From Entomohabitans teleogrylli (GTDB lineage: Bacteria > Pseudomonadota > Gammaproteobacteria > Enterobacterales > Enterobacteriaceae): a stretch of 64,000 bases of DNA. Location: positions 496,001 through 560,000 of the forward strand of contig NZ_KQ947376.1 of NCBI RefSeq assembly GCF_001484765.1, given 5' to 3'. This document shows positions 10,535 to 18,832 of the stretch, one piece after another. Position 1 is the first letter of the stretch. Each line of letters starts with the position of its first letter. The notes below the pieces were generated by a model. The model searched no databases, was not told where the DNA came from, and saw only the letters and a program-made list of their open reading frames with translations. Made by a program: the position numbers and the translations under genes.

Positions 10535-10960
10535 TTTCTCTCCCCTTATCGTATTAACCCCGACACGCCACTGCGACATCGGCGCCGGTTCCCCGGTGCA
10601 ATGTTACGCCTTTGTTATCATCATAGCAGCGCAACCGGGGCTATTTCTCATAACTTATATTTATATCTTTATCTCTGCTTCCGGAGAATGATGCGCAACA
10701 GCCCGCCATTCACCGCCATAATGGCAGGGAATTAACGCTACGATTATGCTTAACCGTAAACCATCCATCACCGCCGGGGAATAAGTATCAATATTCATGT
10801 CGGGATATTTTATTGATGTTTGAGAGTTATTACCCGGTACCCACAGTGAAAATAATGCATCAGCATTGCCTTACATCAACCCTATTCGCCGATGCCCGGC
10901 AGCCGTTGCATTAGCGCCTGAAAGCGGGCACTATACCCCACTCGCTACTAAGGAGAGGCT
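10535..10960. other. 426-base intergenic region, divergent promoters
   Basis: The region lies between the divergent amidotransferase and mscM genes and must hold both promoters. It is AT-rich around 10640-10860. I see no open frame with a ribosome site, no terminator and no recognisable RNA. AAGGAGAGG at 10951-10959 is the strong ribosome site of mscM. Confidence 0.5.
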
Positions 10961-12205
10961 ATGCAGGAACTGATAAATTTACTACAACAGTACGGCATCC
11001 AAATTAATCACAGTACAGCGCTGATTGTTATTCTGGCCATTATTTTACTGACGGCGATTATTGTACATCTGATATTGCATAAAATTGTTCTGCGCGCTTT
11101 CGAAAAACGCGCCGCCGCCAGCTCACGGCTCTGGCTACAAATCATTACCGGAAATAAATTATTTCATCGCCTGGCGTTTATGCTCCAGGGGATAATTGTT
11201 CAGTTCCAGGCCGTGCTCTGGCTGACGAAAGGCAGCGATACCGCGGCCTTTGTCATTACTGGCACCCAGCTGTGGGTGATGCTGTATGCGCTGCTATCCT
11301 TTTTCTCCCTGCTGGACGTCATTTACGATCTGTCGCGCAAGTTGCCGCTGGCGTCGCAGTTTCCCCTGAAAGGCATTGTCCAGGGGGTGAAGCTACTCGC
11401 CACGCTGCTGATCGGCATTATGATGATCTCTTTGTTGATCGGTAAGTCGCCGGCCATCTTAATTAGCGGTCTGGGCGCGATGGCGGCGGTCCTGATGCTG
11501 GTCTTTAAAGACCCGATACTCGGGCTGGTCGCCGGTATTCAGCTTTCCGCTAATAATATGCTGAAGCTCGGCGACTGGCTGGAAATGCCGAAATATGGCG
11601 CGGACGGCGCGGTTATTGATATTGGTCTGACAACGGTCAAGGTACGCAACTGGGATAATACCATTACCACAATTCCCACCTGGTCGCTGGTCTCGGATGC
11701 ATTTAAAAACTGGAGCGGAATGTCGCAATCCGGCGGGCGGCGAATAAAGCGCAGTATTAATATCGATGCCACCAGTATCCATTTTTTATCGGAACAGGAA
11801 GAGCAGCGTCTTATTCAGTCGCGGCTGCTCAAACCTTATATTGATGACCGCAAACAACAGATCAGCCATTATAATCGCCAGCATGATATCGCAGAGGATT
11901 CCCTGCTCAATGGACGGCGGATGACCAATATTGGCACCTTCCGTGCTTATCTGAATGAATATTTGCGCCATCACCCGCGGATTCGCCAGGATATGACGCT
12001 AATGGTGCGCCAACTGGCGCCAGACAGCGCCGGTCTGCCGCTGGAAATATATGCCTTTACCAGTACCGTGGTCTGGCTGGAGTATGAGGCGATTCAGGCG
12101 GATATTTTCGATCATATCTTTGCGGTGATTGGCGAATTTGGCTTGCGCATTCATCAGGCGCCCACCGGCAACGATCTGCGCGATGGGCTGGGGTCGCTGC
12201 GTTAA
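10961..12205 (+). CDS. mscM: MscM/YbdG miniconductance mechanosensitive channel
   Basis: Inner-membrane mechanosensitive channel of the MscS family, 414 residues, matching E. coli YbdG (415). Five transmembrane segments precede the pore-lining TM3 ([19 protein letters not shown], about residues 172-190), then the cytoplasmic beta domain with [19 protein letters not shown]. Family knowledge: it opens on hypo-osmotic stress with small conductance and protects against modest downshock. A strong AAGGAGAGG ribosome site precedes the ATG. In E. coli it sits elsewhere (near nfsB), so the locus is rearranged. Confidence 0.93.
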   Translation: MQELINLLQQYGIQINHSTALIVILAIILLTAIIVHLILHKIVLRAFEKRAAASSRLWLQIITGNKLFHRLAFMLQGIIVQFQAVLWLTKGSDTAAFVITGTQLWVMLYALLSFFSLLDVIYDLSRKLPLASQFPLKGIVQGVKLLATLLIGIMMISLLIGKSPAILISGLGAMAAVLMLVFKDPILGLVAGIQLSANNMLKLGDWLEMPKYGADGAVIDIGLTTVKVRNWDNTITTIPTWSLVSDAFKNWSGMSQSGGRRIKRSINIDATSIHFLSEQEEQRLIQSRLLKPYIDDRKQQISHYNRQHDIAEDSLLNGRRMTNIGTFRAYLNEYLRHHPRIRQDMTLMVRQLAPDSAGLPLEIYAFTSTVVWLEYEAIQADIFDHIFAVIGEFGLRIHQAPTGNDLRDGLGSLR

Positions 12206-12303
12206 CTGATTCACGCCGGCGACAGAGGAGGAAAAACGTGGTGTGTCCTCCTTTACCGTCCGGCAATGAGATGCTTCTCACCCCGGCAGAACAGCGTTAT
12301 ATG

Positions 12304-12582
12304 TCAGCCGCCGGCGCGAATATCGTCATACGCGCGGGTGGTGTCGAATTCGTGCCGGGCAAACGGACACAGGGGAATGATCTTGCGGTTTTCCTGGCGC
12401 ATACGTTCCACGACCCGCGCCACCAACTGTTTGCCAACCCCTTGCCCTTTCAGGCTGGGGTCCACTTCGGTATGTTCAATAATGGTCAGATGTTCGCCGG
12501 TGGGAACAAAAACCACTTCCGCAACCCGGTTGCCGTGCTCATCATTCACATAAAAACTGTTGTTGCCTTCCAGAATCTCCAT
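12304..12582 (-). CDS. yjdJ: YjdJ, small GNAT-fold N-acetyltransferase
   Basis: Small GCN5-related protein of 92 residues. It shows the acetyl-CoA-binding loop [14 protein letters not shown] and the family tail [14 protein letters not shown], as in E. coli YjdJ. Such minimal GNATs acetylate unknown small targets. It follows yjdI on the same strand with a 12-base gap, the same pairing as in E. coli, so the two form an operon. The start has AGAGGTAAG upstream. Confidence 0.88.
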   Translation of the reverse strand: MEILEGNNSFYVNDEHGNRVAEVVFVPTGEHLTIIEHTEVDPSLKGQGVGKQLVARVVERMRQENRKIIPLCPFARHEFDTTRAYDDIRAGG

Positions 12583-12594
12583 CTTACCTCTCCG

Positions 12595-12834
12595 TTATTC
12601 AGCGTCTTTCAGACAATATTTCAGCGCGCCGCTCGGGCAGGTGTCGATTACCCGCATCACGGTTTGCGGGTCGACGTTATCCGGCATGATCCACGGCTTA
12701 CGGCTGAGTTTAAACAGCCGGCTGTCGCCGCGTACGCAGTTACCGGAATGCTGGCAGATAGCCGTATTAAACCAGACATCGATCTTTTCCCCCTGATACC
12801 GGCGATACCCGGCATCAGCCAATGATTTTTCCAT
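12595..12834 (-). CDS. yjdI: YjdI, (4Fe-4S) mono-cluster protein
   Basis: Iron-sulfur protein of 79 residues with the mono-cluster pattern of the Fer4_19 family: Cys in TAICQHSGNCVRG and again in IDTCPSGALKY. It matches E. coli YjdI. I chose the ATG at 12834 (MEKSLADAGYRR), which aligns with the E. coli start and has GCGAGGCGG upstream; a GTG five codons earlier (12849) is possible. It is the first gene of yjdI-yjdJ. Its role is unknown; a redox partner or sensor is plausible. Confidence 0.87.
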   Translation of the reverse strand: MEKSLADAGYRRYQGEKIDVWFNTAICQHSGNCVRGDSRLFKLSRKPWIMPDNVDPQTVMRVIDTCPSGALKYCLKDAE

Positions 12835-13034
12835 ATCCGCCTCGCTCACTCAGTTTGCTTTGCTATTTCCAGAAAAACTATAGGTGAGTTACCGGCTCCC
12901 CGCCCGTTAATCATTCAAAATAGCTTGTGGATCGCATGTCGCAGAGAATTAACGTTTTTTGCGCGCCATCGCACCACATCCCGCAGCATATTCGCCTACA
13001 CTTATTAAGGAATAAAAATGACACAGGAGGTTTT

Positions 13035-13472
13035 ATGTACAAGACGATTCTGGTGCCCGTGGATATCACGGAAGAAGAGCTTACACAGAAAGTTGTCCCT
13101 CACGTACAAACCCACGCGCTGGATGGCGACGCGCAGGTGCATTTTGTGGCCGTGATTACCCCGATGGCGACATTCTATGAATACAGCTATCTACCGCCGG
13201 AGAATCTGCTGCCCGGCGACAGCGACCGGGCGAAATCGGCGCTGGAGAAGCTGAAAGAAGCGGTGAAAGTCTTCGGGATCCCTGAGGATCGCGTCCAGTG
13301 CAGCGTGGAAATCGGCGCGCCGCGGGATCGCATTCTGTGGCTGGCGGAAGAAATTAAGGCCGACTTGATTATTGTGGCGTCGCGCCGCCCTAACGTGTCC
13401 ACCTACCTGTTAGGCTCTACGGCCTCTTCGGTGGTGCGCTATGCGAAAACCTCGGTACTGGTGGCACGCTGA
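13035..13472 (+). CDS. Universal stress protein, UspF/UspG type
   Basis: Single-domain universal stress protein of 145 residues. It begins YKTILVPVDI and ends with the nucleotide-binding segment LLGSTASSVVRYAKTSVLV (G-2x-G-9x-S/T pattern), so it belongs to the ATP-binding UspF/UspG branch. It is closest to UspF by eye (TEEELTQKVV near the start). The ATG at 13035 follows AGGAGGTTTT; a longer reading from 12927 has no support. The transcript probably ends at the hairpin at 13501. Family role: stress survival and adhesion, mechanism unsettled. Confidence 0.87.
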   Translation: MYKTILVPVDITEEELTQKVVPHVQTHALDGDAQVHFVAVITPMATFYEYSYLPPENLLPGDSDRAKSALEKLKEAVKVFGIPEDRVQCSVEIGAPRDRILWLAEEIKADLIIVASRRPNVSTYLLGSTASSVVRYAKTSVLVAR

Positions 13473-13500
13473 CGGGTAATATGGGTCGTTGAAACCAGTC

Positions 13501-13524
13501 AGGGCCGGTCATCCGGCCCTTTAT
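13501..13524 (+). terminator. Terminator hairpin after the universal stress gene
   Basis: A perfect 8-base stem (AGGGCCGG at 13501-13508, CCGGCCCT at 13513-13520) with a TCAT loop is followed by TTTATC. It lies 28 bases after the stress-protein stop. Its right arm plus flank is repeated almost exactly at 13627-13643. Confidence 0.6.
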
Positions 13525-13573
13525 CATTGCCGCACCGGCAGCTAACAAACAAGCAAAATCCGGCTGATAACCA

Positions 13574-13601
13574 CAAAGGAAAAACCACGCATTTTCCTTT
13601 G
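13574..13601. repeat. 10-base inverted repeat between uspF-like gene and eco
   Basis: CAAAGGAAAA (13574-13583) and TTTTCCTTTG (13592-13601) form a perfect stem with an 8-base loop. It lies between two GC-rich terminator hairpins in the gap separating convergent genes. It may be a further terminator or part of a short RNA; nothing else identifies it. Confidence 0.4.
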
Positions 13602-13610
13602 GCAGTCGTA

Positions 13611-13640
13611 TAAAGGGCCGGAAAACCCGGCCCTTTATCA
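13611..13640. terminator. Bidirectional terminator at the end of eco
   Basis: An 11-base perfect stem (TAAAGGGCCGG at 13611-13621, CCGGCCCTTTA at 13627-13637) with loop AAAAC lies 14 bases beyond the eco stop. The A/T ends give a U-rich tail in either direction, so it can end eco and also act on readthrough from the stress gene. Confidence 0.6.
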
Positions 13641-13653
13641 TCGTACTGTCTGG

Positions 13654-14154
13654 TTACTTATTCAGCGCCGGCAAAATATCCTGCCCGGCCTGCCAGATAC
13701 GATAGCGAACTTCTACTTTTTCCGGTGTGTAGACCACAATCGGTAATTTGCTGTTGTAGCGAATAAACCCTTTCTCGCCCAGCGGCGCACTGACAAAGGC
13801 GCTATGTTTCTGATTATCCGGACAGGCCATCATGGTGGAGGCCGGCGCCGCCAGCTTGTCAAAAACATAGTAGTCATAGCCCCAGCCCTCCAGGGTTTTC
13901 CGGCCAAACTCGCCGCCAATCATATGGCGATTGCAGTCCACCTCCAGCACCTGACCAATCAGCAGTTCCACTTTAAACAGATCTTCATCCTGCTGCTCTG
14001 GCAGATAAATTACCTGTCTTTTCATTCCCTGCTCTGCCTGCGGATAAGGCGCCACTTTTTCAAGCGGCTGACTTTCCGGTTTCTCGCTGGCCAGAGCACC
14101 TGTGGATATGGCCGCGGCACAGAGCCCCAGAATCAGTGTTGAGGTAATTTTCAT
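13654..14154 (-). CDS. eco: Ecotin, periplasmic serine protease inhibitor
   Basis: Ecotin precursor of 166 residues. A signal peptide ([20 protein letters not shown], cleavage after ALA) exports it to the periplasm. The body shows family segments [25 protein letters not shown] and [11 protein letters not shown]. The reactive-site loop STMMACPDN carries Met as the P1 residue, with the conserved Cys forming the loop disulfide to the Cys of VDCN. It inhibits trypsin-fold proteases, including pancreatic proteases and neutrophil elastase. Monocistronic, ended by the hairpin at 13611. In E. coli it is next to mqo, which is absent here. Confidence 0.95.
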   Translation of the reverse strand: MKITSTLILGLCAAAISTGALASEKPESQPLEKVAPYPQAEQGMKRQVIYLPEQQDEDLFKVELLIGQVLEVDCNRHMIGGEFGRKTLEGWGYDYYVFDKLAAPASTMMACPDNQKHSAFVSAPLGEKGFIRYNSKLPIVVYTPEKVEVRYRIWQAGQDILPALNK

Positions 14155-14288
14155 TCTTCATCCTTTACTTAATAAACCCGCGCGCAGACTAGCACACCCC
14201 TCCAGGCTCCGGTACCGCAGGCGCATCAGATAAATCCTGTTATTACCTGATGTTTACTAAAATCAACAAAATCGCTTTATTTTTAAAT

Positions 14289-14307
14289 GAGAATGAATAT
14301 CATTAAC
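14289..14307 (+). promoter_or_regulatory. Fur box in the promoter of the RyhB-family RNA
   Basis: The 19 bases match the Fur consensus GATAATGATAATCATTATC at 15 positions by my count. The box overlaps the presumed -10 region (TATCAT at 14298-14303) of the small RNA, the arrangement known for ryhB, so iron-loaded Fur would repress it. Confidence 0.8.
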
Positions 14308-14309
14308 AA

Positions 14310-14409
14310 CATCAAATGCCTTAGCGCCACAACAGGTGTTTGATAACGACATTGCTCACATTGCTTCCAGTATTACTTGCCCGCGTCGTCGCTGATGCGG
14401 GCTTTTTTT
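14310..14409 (+). ncRNA. ryhB: RyhB-family iron-responsive small RNA
   Basis: About 100 nucleotides. The core at 14347-14378, beginning CGACATTGCTCACATTGC and continuing TTCCAGTATTACTT, is identical by recall to the central pairing and Hfq-binding region of RyhB. A 5' stem-loop (ATCAAA at 14311-14316 with TTTGAT at 14339-14344) and a terminator (GCCCGC at 14379-14384, GCGGGC at 14397-14402, then seven T) flank it. Together with the Fur box this is diagnostic. RyhB acts with Hfq to destabilise mRNAs of iron-using proteins under iron limitation. E. coli ryhB lies between yhhX and yhhY, and neither is here. The flanks differ from E. coli RyhB, so this may be a second copy like Salmonella RyhB-2. 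The 5' end is estimated. Confidence 0.9.
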
Positions 14410-14491
14410 CTTCTGCGTCAGGCCCCCTGGCGGAAACGGCTGCCGTAGCCTAAATAAATAGAGCACCCTCTACAGCAACTAAGGAAACATC

Positions 14492-14680
14492 ATGGGTTAT
14501 TATGTGATCAAGAAGTCAGAAAAGAGCTCAACACAGCCATGGTATTTTTTACTGAAGGCGGATAACCACGAAACCATCGCCACCAGCGAAATGTACTCCT
14601 CAAAAGAGGCGGCGAAAAAAGGGATTGCTTCGGTACAGAAAAACGGCCCCAGCGACACCATCAAAGACGAAACGGTGTAA
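14492..14680 (+). CDS. YegP-family protein with a single DUF1508 repeat
   Basis: Small protein of 62 residues. It carries one copy of the DUF1508 repeat (FLLKADNHETIATSEMYSSK, then a helix, then QKNGP), whereas E. coli YegP (about 110 residues) has two in tandem. The family is cytosolic and of unknown function. The ribosome site AAGGAA precedes the ATG by a good distance. It lies 82 bases after the RyhB-like terminator and ends at its own hairpin (14694-14713), so it is an independent unit. Confidence 0.8.
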   Translation: MGYYVIKKSEKSSTQPWYFLLKADNHETIATSEMYSSKEAAKKGIASVQKNGPSDTIKDETV

Positions 14681-14693
14681 CCCTATCTCCCTG

Positions 14694-14720
14694 GCGGGGC
14701 CAAACGGTCCCGCTATTTAT
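14694..14720 (+). terminator. Terminator after the YegP-like gene
   Basis: GCGGGGCC (14694-14701) pairs with GGTCCCGC (14706-14713) over a four-base AAAC loop with one mismatch, and is followed by TATTTATT. It lies 13 bases after the stop codon. Confidence 0.6.
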
Positions 14721-14853
14721 TGTCCCCTACCGCGCAGCATCAGATCGCTTATCGCTAACCAGACGTTTTGGTAGCAGAAAAAGAACTACACCTGGCACAA
14801 TCTCCCGCAGCGGTTATATTTAACCACCAAAATAAGCATTAAAAGGAGCTGGT

Positions 14854-15024
14854 TTGTTTTTCGGGCTATTCACCTTACTGCTGACGTCAATGACCGCCCT
14901 GATGATGAATTTTCAAAGTACGGTGCAGTTATACGCTGGTAGAGCTGGACTATCCGTACTGACTGCGATGCCAGTGCCCCGCCCACCTGACGGCATAAAA
15001 AAAGCCCGTGATTACCCGGGCTAA
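14854..15024 (+). CDS. Doubtful 56-residue membrane peptide with TTG start
   Basis: A frame starting at TTG (14854) with AGGAG five bases upstream encodes (M)FFGLFTLLLTSMTALMM, a clear hydrophobic helix, then a non-conserved polar tail. The frame runs through the minus-strand terminator at 14997-15022. The good ribosome spacing and helix are in favour; the odd start and the overlap are against. I do not recognise it. Confidence 0.25.
   Translation: MFFGLFTLLLTSMTALMMNFQSTVQLYAGRAGLSVLTAMPVPRPPDGIKKARDYPG
14997..15022 (-). terminator. Intrinsic terminator on the minus strand, possible end of an unknown small RNA
   Basis: On the minus strand AGCCCG and CGGGCT (15017-15022 and 15003-15008) form a stem with an 8-base loop, followed by seven T (14997-15003). 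No coding gene on the minus strand ends here. A -10-like TATAGT sits at 15124-15129 in the same direction, which would give a transcript of roughly 120 nucleotides. Confidence 0.6.
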
Positions 15025-15190
15025 TAAAGTCACTATAGGAAGAGCCGTAAAATCTGTAATACGGACACTGGGCTAAACTTTCGCGCACTGCGGTACGGTG
15101 ACCACAGGGTAAAACCGCTTCAGACTATACAGCGCCTGATTTACCTTTTGCAGAAAGAATTTTGCGATTGAGTCACTTCCTGGTTACCCC

Positions 15191-15280
15191 AATCGTAAAG
15201 TGCTCGAGGAATATTTAAAGAGCCGGGGGGAATCTGCCTGGTACCGAAATACCTGATACATCCTCAAGCACTTTACGATT
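15191..15280. repeat. 20-base inverted repeat pair, 50 bases apart
   Basis: Bases 15191-15210 and 15261-15280 are inverse complements at 19 of 20 positions (arms contain CGTAAAGTGCT and AGCACTTTACG). The unit is 90 bases from end to end. It could be a small non-autonomous element, a remnant of one, or a cruciform; no target-site duplication is evident. Confidence 0.55.
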
Positions 15281-15485
15281 ATGAAAATCAGCAAACCCGC
15301 ATCGAATATCGGCCAGCGTACTGGCGATAAATCAGGTGATGCTGTAATGAACAGATTAATAAACTGCGGCAGCAAGATCCAGTTGCCGCCGCTATTTTAA
15401 GAACAATCATCGCCGCGCTGATTCAGCGATATTTTGTTCCTTTTCAGCATCGCCACGACCATGGCTGAGTACCCTGTCGGAAGGC

Positions 15486-16910
15486 TTAATGCTTGATCAT
15501 CACATGGCGTACCACCGTGTAATCTTCCAGCCCGTAAAGCGAAAGATCTTTGCCGTAGCCGGACTGTTTCTGACCGCCGTGCGGCATTTCACTGACCAAC
15601 ATAAAGTGGGTATTTACCCATGTGCAGCCATACTGTAGCCGGGCGCTGACCCGGTGCGCGCGCCCGGTATCCCGGGTCCACACCGAGGAGGCTAACCCAT
15701 AACTGGAATCATTCGCCCAGGCGACGGCCTGCTCTTCATCGCTGAACGGGGTGATACTCACCACCGGGCCAAATACCTCACGCCGCACGATATTGTCTTG
15801 CTGTCTGGCCCCCGCCAGTACCGTGGGAGCAAAATAATAACCCGGCCCCGGCAGCGGTTCGCCGCCGGTCAGTACCTGGATATGCCCCAGCGCCTTCGCC
15901 TCATTGACCGCGCGGGTCACCCGCTCAAGATGGGCCCGGGAACACAACGGCCCCAGCTCAGTGCTTTCATCCTGCGGATCGCCGGCTTTCAGGCTGGCAA
16001 CCGCTTGTGCCAGCTGTTCGACAAGCTGCGGGTAAATCCCCTGCTGGGCGTAAATACGGCAGGCGGCAGTGCAGTCCTGACCGGCATTATAAAAACCAAA
16101 CGTGCGGATCCCCTCCACTACCGCCTGCAAATCCGCATCATCGAATACCAGTACCGGCGCTTTACCGCCAAGCTCCATGTGAGTCCGTTTAATCGCTGGC
16201 GCCGTATGGCGCAGAATGTGTTCCCCGGTAGCGATGGAGCCGGTTAATGACACCATGCGCACTTTATCGTGACCGGTAAGTCTGTCGCCCACCGTCGCCC
16301 CCAGCCCGAACAGGATATTGATAACCCCGGCCGGAAAGATCTCTTTGGCCAGTTGCGCCAGCTTAAAGGCGGTTAATGGCGTGATTTCCGATGGTTTTAA
16401 GACCACACAATTACCCGCCGCCAGCGCTGGCGCCAGTTTCCACGCCACCATCATCAGCGGGTAATTCCACGGAGCTATCGAGGCCACCACACCGATCGGA
16501 TCGCGGCGGATCATGGAGGTATGTCCCTCCAGATACTCTCCGGCCGCCAGTCCGCTCAGACAGCGGCTGGCGCCGGCAAAGAAGCGCAGCACGTCCACCA
16601 CGGCCGGTATCTCATCATTTAATACGCAGTGCAGCGGTTTGCCGCAGTTCAGAGACTCCAGCCGGGCAAACTCCTCAGCCTGTTGCTCAATGGCCGCCGC
16701 CAGCGCCAACAGACACTCTGAGCGGGTTTTTGGCGTGGTCTGGCGCCATGCGTCAAACGCGCGATCCGCCGCCTGCACGGCGTCATCCACCTGTTGCAGG
16801 CTGGCCTGCGCCGCCTCCAGTACCACCTCTCCGCTGGCCGGGTTATAAATCGCCAGCGTCTCGCCGGCACCGTTCACTAACTGACCATCAATTAACAGCT
16901 GGCTATGCAT
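15486..16910 (-). CDS. patD: Gamma-aminobutyraldehyde dehydrogenase
   Basis: NAD-dependent aldehyde dehydrogenase of 474 residues, exactly the length of E. coli PatD (YdcW). It oxidises 4-aminobutanal to 4-aminobutanoate in putrescine breakdown. The catalytic Glu is in MELGGKAP (near 246), the nucleophilic Cys in GQDCTAAC (near 280), and the family stretch [20 protein letters not shown] is intact. I chose the ATG at 16910 ([10 protein letters not shown]) over a longer reading from 17018. In E. coli the ydcSTUV transporter genes lie just upstream; here they are missing and patD is a single gene. Confidence 0.94.
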   Translation of the reverse strand: MHSQLLIDGQLVNGAGETLAIYNPASGEVVLEAAQASLQQVDDAVQAADRAFDAWRQTTPKTRSECLLALAAAIEQQAEEFARLESLNCGKPLHCVLNDEIPAVVDVLRFFAGASRCLSGLAAGEYLEGHTSMIRRDPIGVVASIAPWNYPLMMVAWKLAPALAAGNCVVLKPSEITPLTAFKLAQLAKEIFPAGVINILFGLGATVGDRLTGHDKVRMVSLTGSIATGEHILRHTAPAIKRTHMELGGKAPVLVFDDADLQAVVEGIRTFGFYNAGQDCTAACRIYAQQGIYPQLVEQLAQAVASLKAGDPQDESTELGPLCSRAHLERVTRAVNEAKALGHIQVLTGGEPLPGPGYYFAPTVLAGARQQDNIVRREVFGPVVSITPFSDEEQAVAWANDSSYGLASSVWTRDTGRAHRVSARLQYGCTWVNTHFMLVSEMPHGGQKQSGYGKDLSLYGLEDYTVVRHVMIKH

Positions 16911-17197
16911 GGTATCACCCGTTGGTTGTCTGCCTGTCAGCACAAGGCTTTTTCGCCCCACCGTTAAAACTTTGGTTGCCGATTGATTATCTATCCTGCA
17001 AAAAAGATACCTTTTCACTATTCTGTGACGGGCAGCGCGTTCTGCTGCCCATCCGGGGTATGTTCCCCCGGGAGTGATTCAGCACTCTGGTGACCATTGT
17101 TTTTAACAGTGTAGACAGGGGCGCGGCGTGCGACGGAACTATTGATATTTCCAATGGCGTGACCTGCAACCGGTTTTTGACCCATAAGGAGATTCTG

Positions 17198-17374
17198 ATG
17201 ACCATTCCAGCCAGCAATCAATTAACGGGTAAAATCAGCCATATTGCCGACGGCGTAGTCAATGATGAAATTAAACTGTCGCTCAGAGATGAAGGAAAGA
17301 TGAGCCGGAAAGAAACCGGCCGCGTGGTAGCGCTTATTAAAGTCTCGTCAGTGCCGATCGCCGTTAAAACCTGA
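17198..17374 (+). CDS. Mop/TOBE-domain molybdate-binding protein, shortened
   Basis: Small protein of 58 residues related to molbindins: the start NQLTGKISHI and the end VVALIKVSSVPIAV match the first and last strands of a Mop domain, which binds molybdate or tungstate in oligomers. Typical Mop domains are about 65-70 residues; the central part between the second strand and the final VVALIK is about 10-13 residues short. The ATG at 17198 has AAGGAG upstream. It lies between patD and ydcR, divergent from patD. It may be a functional minimal form or a decayed one. Confidence 0.72.
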   Translation: MTIPASNQLTGKISHIADGVVNDEIKLSLRDEGKMSRKETGRVVALIKVSSVPIAVKT

Positions 17375-17383
17375 TCGCCCATG

Positions 17384-17406
17384 CCCCGGCGTCAGTGCCG
17401 GGGGAT
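17384..17406. terminator. Hairpin between the Mop-like gene and ydcR
   Basis: CCCCGGC (17384-17390) and GCCGGGG (17397-17403) form a perfect 7-base stem with a GTCAGT loop in the 32-base gap between convergent stop codons. The T tract is weak (GATTTAT), so strength is uncertain. Confidence 0.55.
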
Positions 17407-18810
17407 TTATCTCCCCTCACGCATCAACCGCGCCAGCGTTATTACCGCCTGCTCTTCCCGCTCGCCCCACGCCCATGACGCATTAAGGCGAAAACAGTGA
17501 TGCCAGGCGAGACTGGTGGTAAACATTTTTCCCGGGGCGATGCTGATCTGGTGCTGTAGCGCCGCTTCGCTCAGCGCGCTGGCATCCATGGTTTCCGGCA
17601 GTTCTACCCACAGAAAGTAACCGCCGCTACTGTTGTGGACCACCACTTCCGGTGGCAAATGGCGGCACAGCGCCTGGTATGCCTGCTGCTTGCGCTCCGC
17701 CAGCGTACGCCTCAGGCGGCGCAGGTGGCTGTCATAGCGGCGGGTCGCCAGATAGTCCACCACCGCCAGTTGCATCGGGGAACTGGTGGACAGGGTACTC
17801 ATCAGTTGCAGTTGCTGAACGCGCCGGGCGTGTTTACCCGCCGCCACCCAGCCGATACGAAATCCGGCCACCAGCGATTTAGAAAACGACGAGCAGTGCA
17901 GCGTATTACCACTGCTGTCCCATGCCCTGGCTGGCAGCGGTTTATCGCGTCCGGCGTACAGTTCGCTATAAACATCGTCTTCAATCAGCGCCACCCCATA
18001 GCGGTTCAGTAGCGCGATCAACTGCTGTTTTTTCTCGGCGCTGAGAGTAAATCCCAGCGGATTCTGACCGTTGGTCATCAACCAACAGGCTTTGACCGGG
18101 TTATTGGCCAGCGCCTCTTCCAGCGCCGCCAGATCGATCCCTTCATGAATATCCGCCGGCACCGCCAGCGCTTTGAGACGTAGCCGTTCCAGCGCCTGTA
18201 GCGCGCCATAAAAACACGGGCTTTCCACCACCACCCAGTCGCCGGGAGCAGTAACCGCCTGCAGGCTAAGGTTGAGCGCCTCAAGGGCGCCGGCGGTCAC
18301 CACAATTTCATCGGGCGACACATTGATTCCCTGGGCCGCATAGCGCCGGGCGATAGCGTGACGCAACGCCTCGTTACCCGGCGGAAGGCTGTCGATCACG
18401 CTTACCGCGGTTGCGGTCTTGCTCACCCGGGCCAGCGAGCGATTTAACTGGCTGAGAGGGAACAAACGCGGATCGGGAAACGCCGAGCCGAACGGCACCA
18501 CGTTGGCGCGGCAACTGGCCTGCAGCACCTCAAAAATATAGGTATTGATATCAACGGCTTCATCGCGCATTACGCTGACCGGCTGGCGTTTCAGCGCTCC
18601 CGGTCGCGGCGCGACATAGTAACCGGACTGGGGGCGAGCCACGATAGTTCCCTGGCTTTCCAGGGTTTGATAGGCGTGGCTGACGGTCATAAAACTCATC
18701 CCGCTATGGGCGACCTGCTCGCGCAGTGAAGGTAAACGATCCCCGGGTAGCCAGACCCCCATCTCAATCTGGTCGGCGATTTGCCTGGCCAGCCGCTGAT
18801 ATTTCTTCAT
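17407..18810 (-). CDS. ydcR: YdcR, MocR-type regulator (GntR HTH fused to aminotransferase fold)
   Basis: MocR/PdxR-type regulator of 467 residues. The N-terminal winged helix (about residues 1-75; GDRLPSLREQVAHSGMSF) is followed by a fold-type I aminotransferase-like domain with the PLP lysine in CSSFSKSLVAGFRIGW (near residue 300). It matches E. coli YdcR over its whole length. In E. coli it lies just before ydcSTUV-patD, so a role in putrescine or GABA metabolism is reasonable, but the regulon is not established. A Mop-like gene separates it from patD here. Confidence 0.92.
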   Translation of the reverse strand: MKKYQRLARQIADQIEMGVWLPGDRLPSLREQVAHSGMSFMTVSHAYQTLESQGTIVARPQSGYYVAPRPGALKRQPVSVMRDEAVDINTYIFEVLQASCRANVVPFGSAFPDPRLFPLSQLNRSLARVSKTATAVSVIDSLPPGNEALRHAIARRYAAQGINVSPDEIVVTAGALEALNLSLQAVTAPGDWVVVESPCFYGALQALERLRLKALAVPADIHEGIDLAALEEALANNPVKACWLMTNGQNPLGFTLSAEKKQQLIALLNRYGVALIEDDVYSELYAGRDKPLPARAWDSSGNTLHCSSFSKSLVAGFRIGWVAAGKHARRVQQLQLMSTLSTSSPMQLAVVDYLATRRYDSHLRRLRRTLAERKQQAYQALCRHLPPEVVVHNSSGGYFLWVELPETMDASALSEAALQHQISIAPGKMFTTSLAWHHCFRLNASWAWGEREEQAVITLARLMREGR

Positions 18811-18832
18811 GTTCGGCTCCTGACGGCGTCAG

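Larger units (their letters stand above)
14681..15485. other. 805-base stretch without an assured gene
   Basis: Between the YegP-like stop and the patD stop I find no assured protein gene. It holds a + strand terminator (14694), a doubtful TTG-started peptide (14854), a minus-strand terminator (14997) and a 20-base inverted repeat pair (15191 and 15261). The sequence around 15201-15300 translates into short stop-broken pieces in shifting frames (for example VLEEYLKSRGESAWYRNT) that look like a decayed gene, but I cannot name its family. Confidence 0.4.

Noticed and set aside
15281-15400. Forty-codon frame beginning MKISKPASNIG
   Set aside because: Has no ribosome site, lies beside the 20-base inverted repeat in a probably decayed area, and matches nothing I know.
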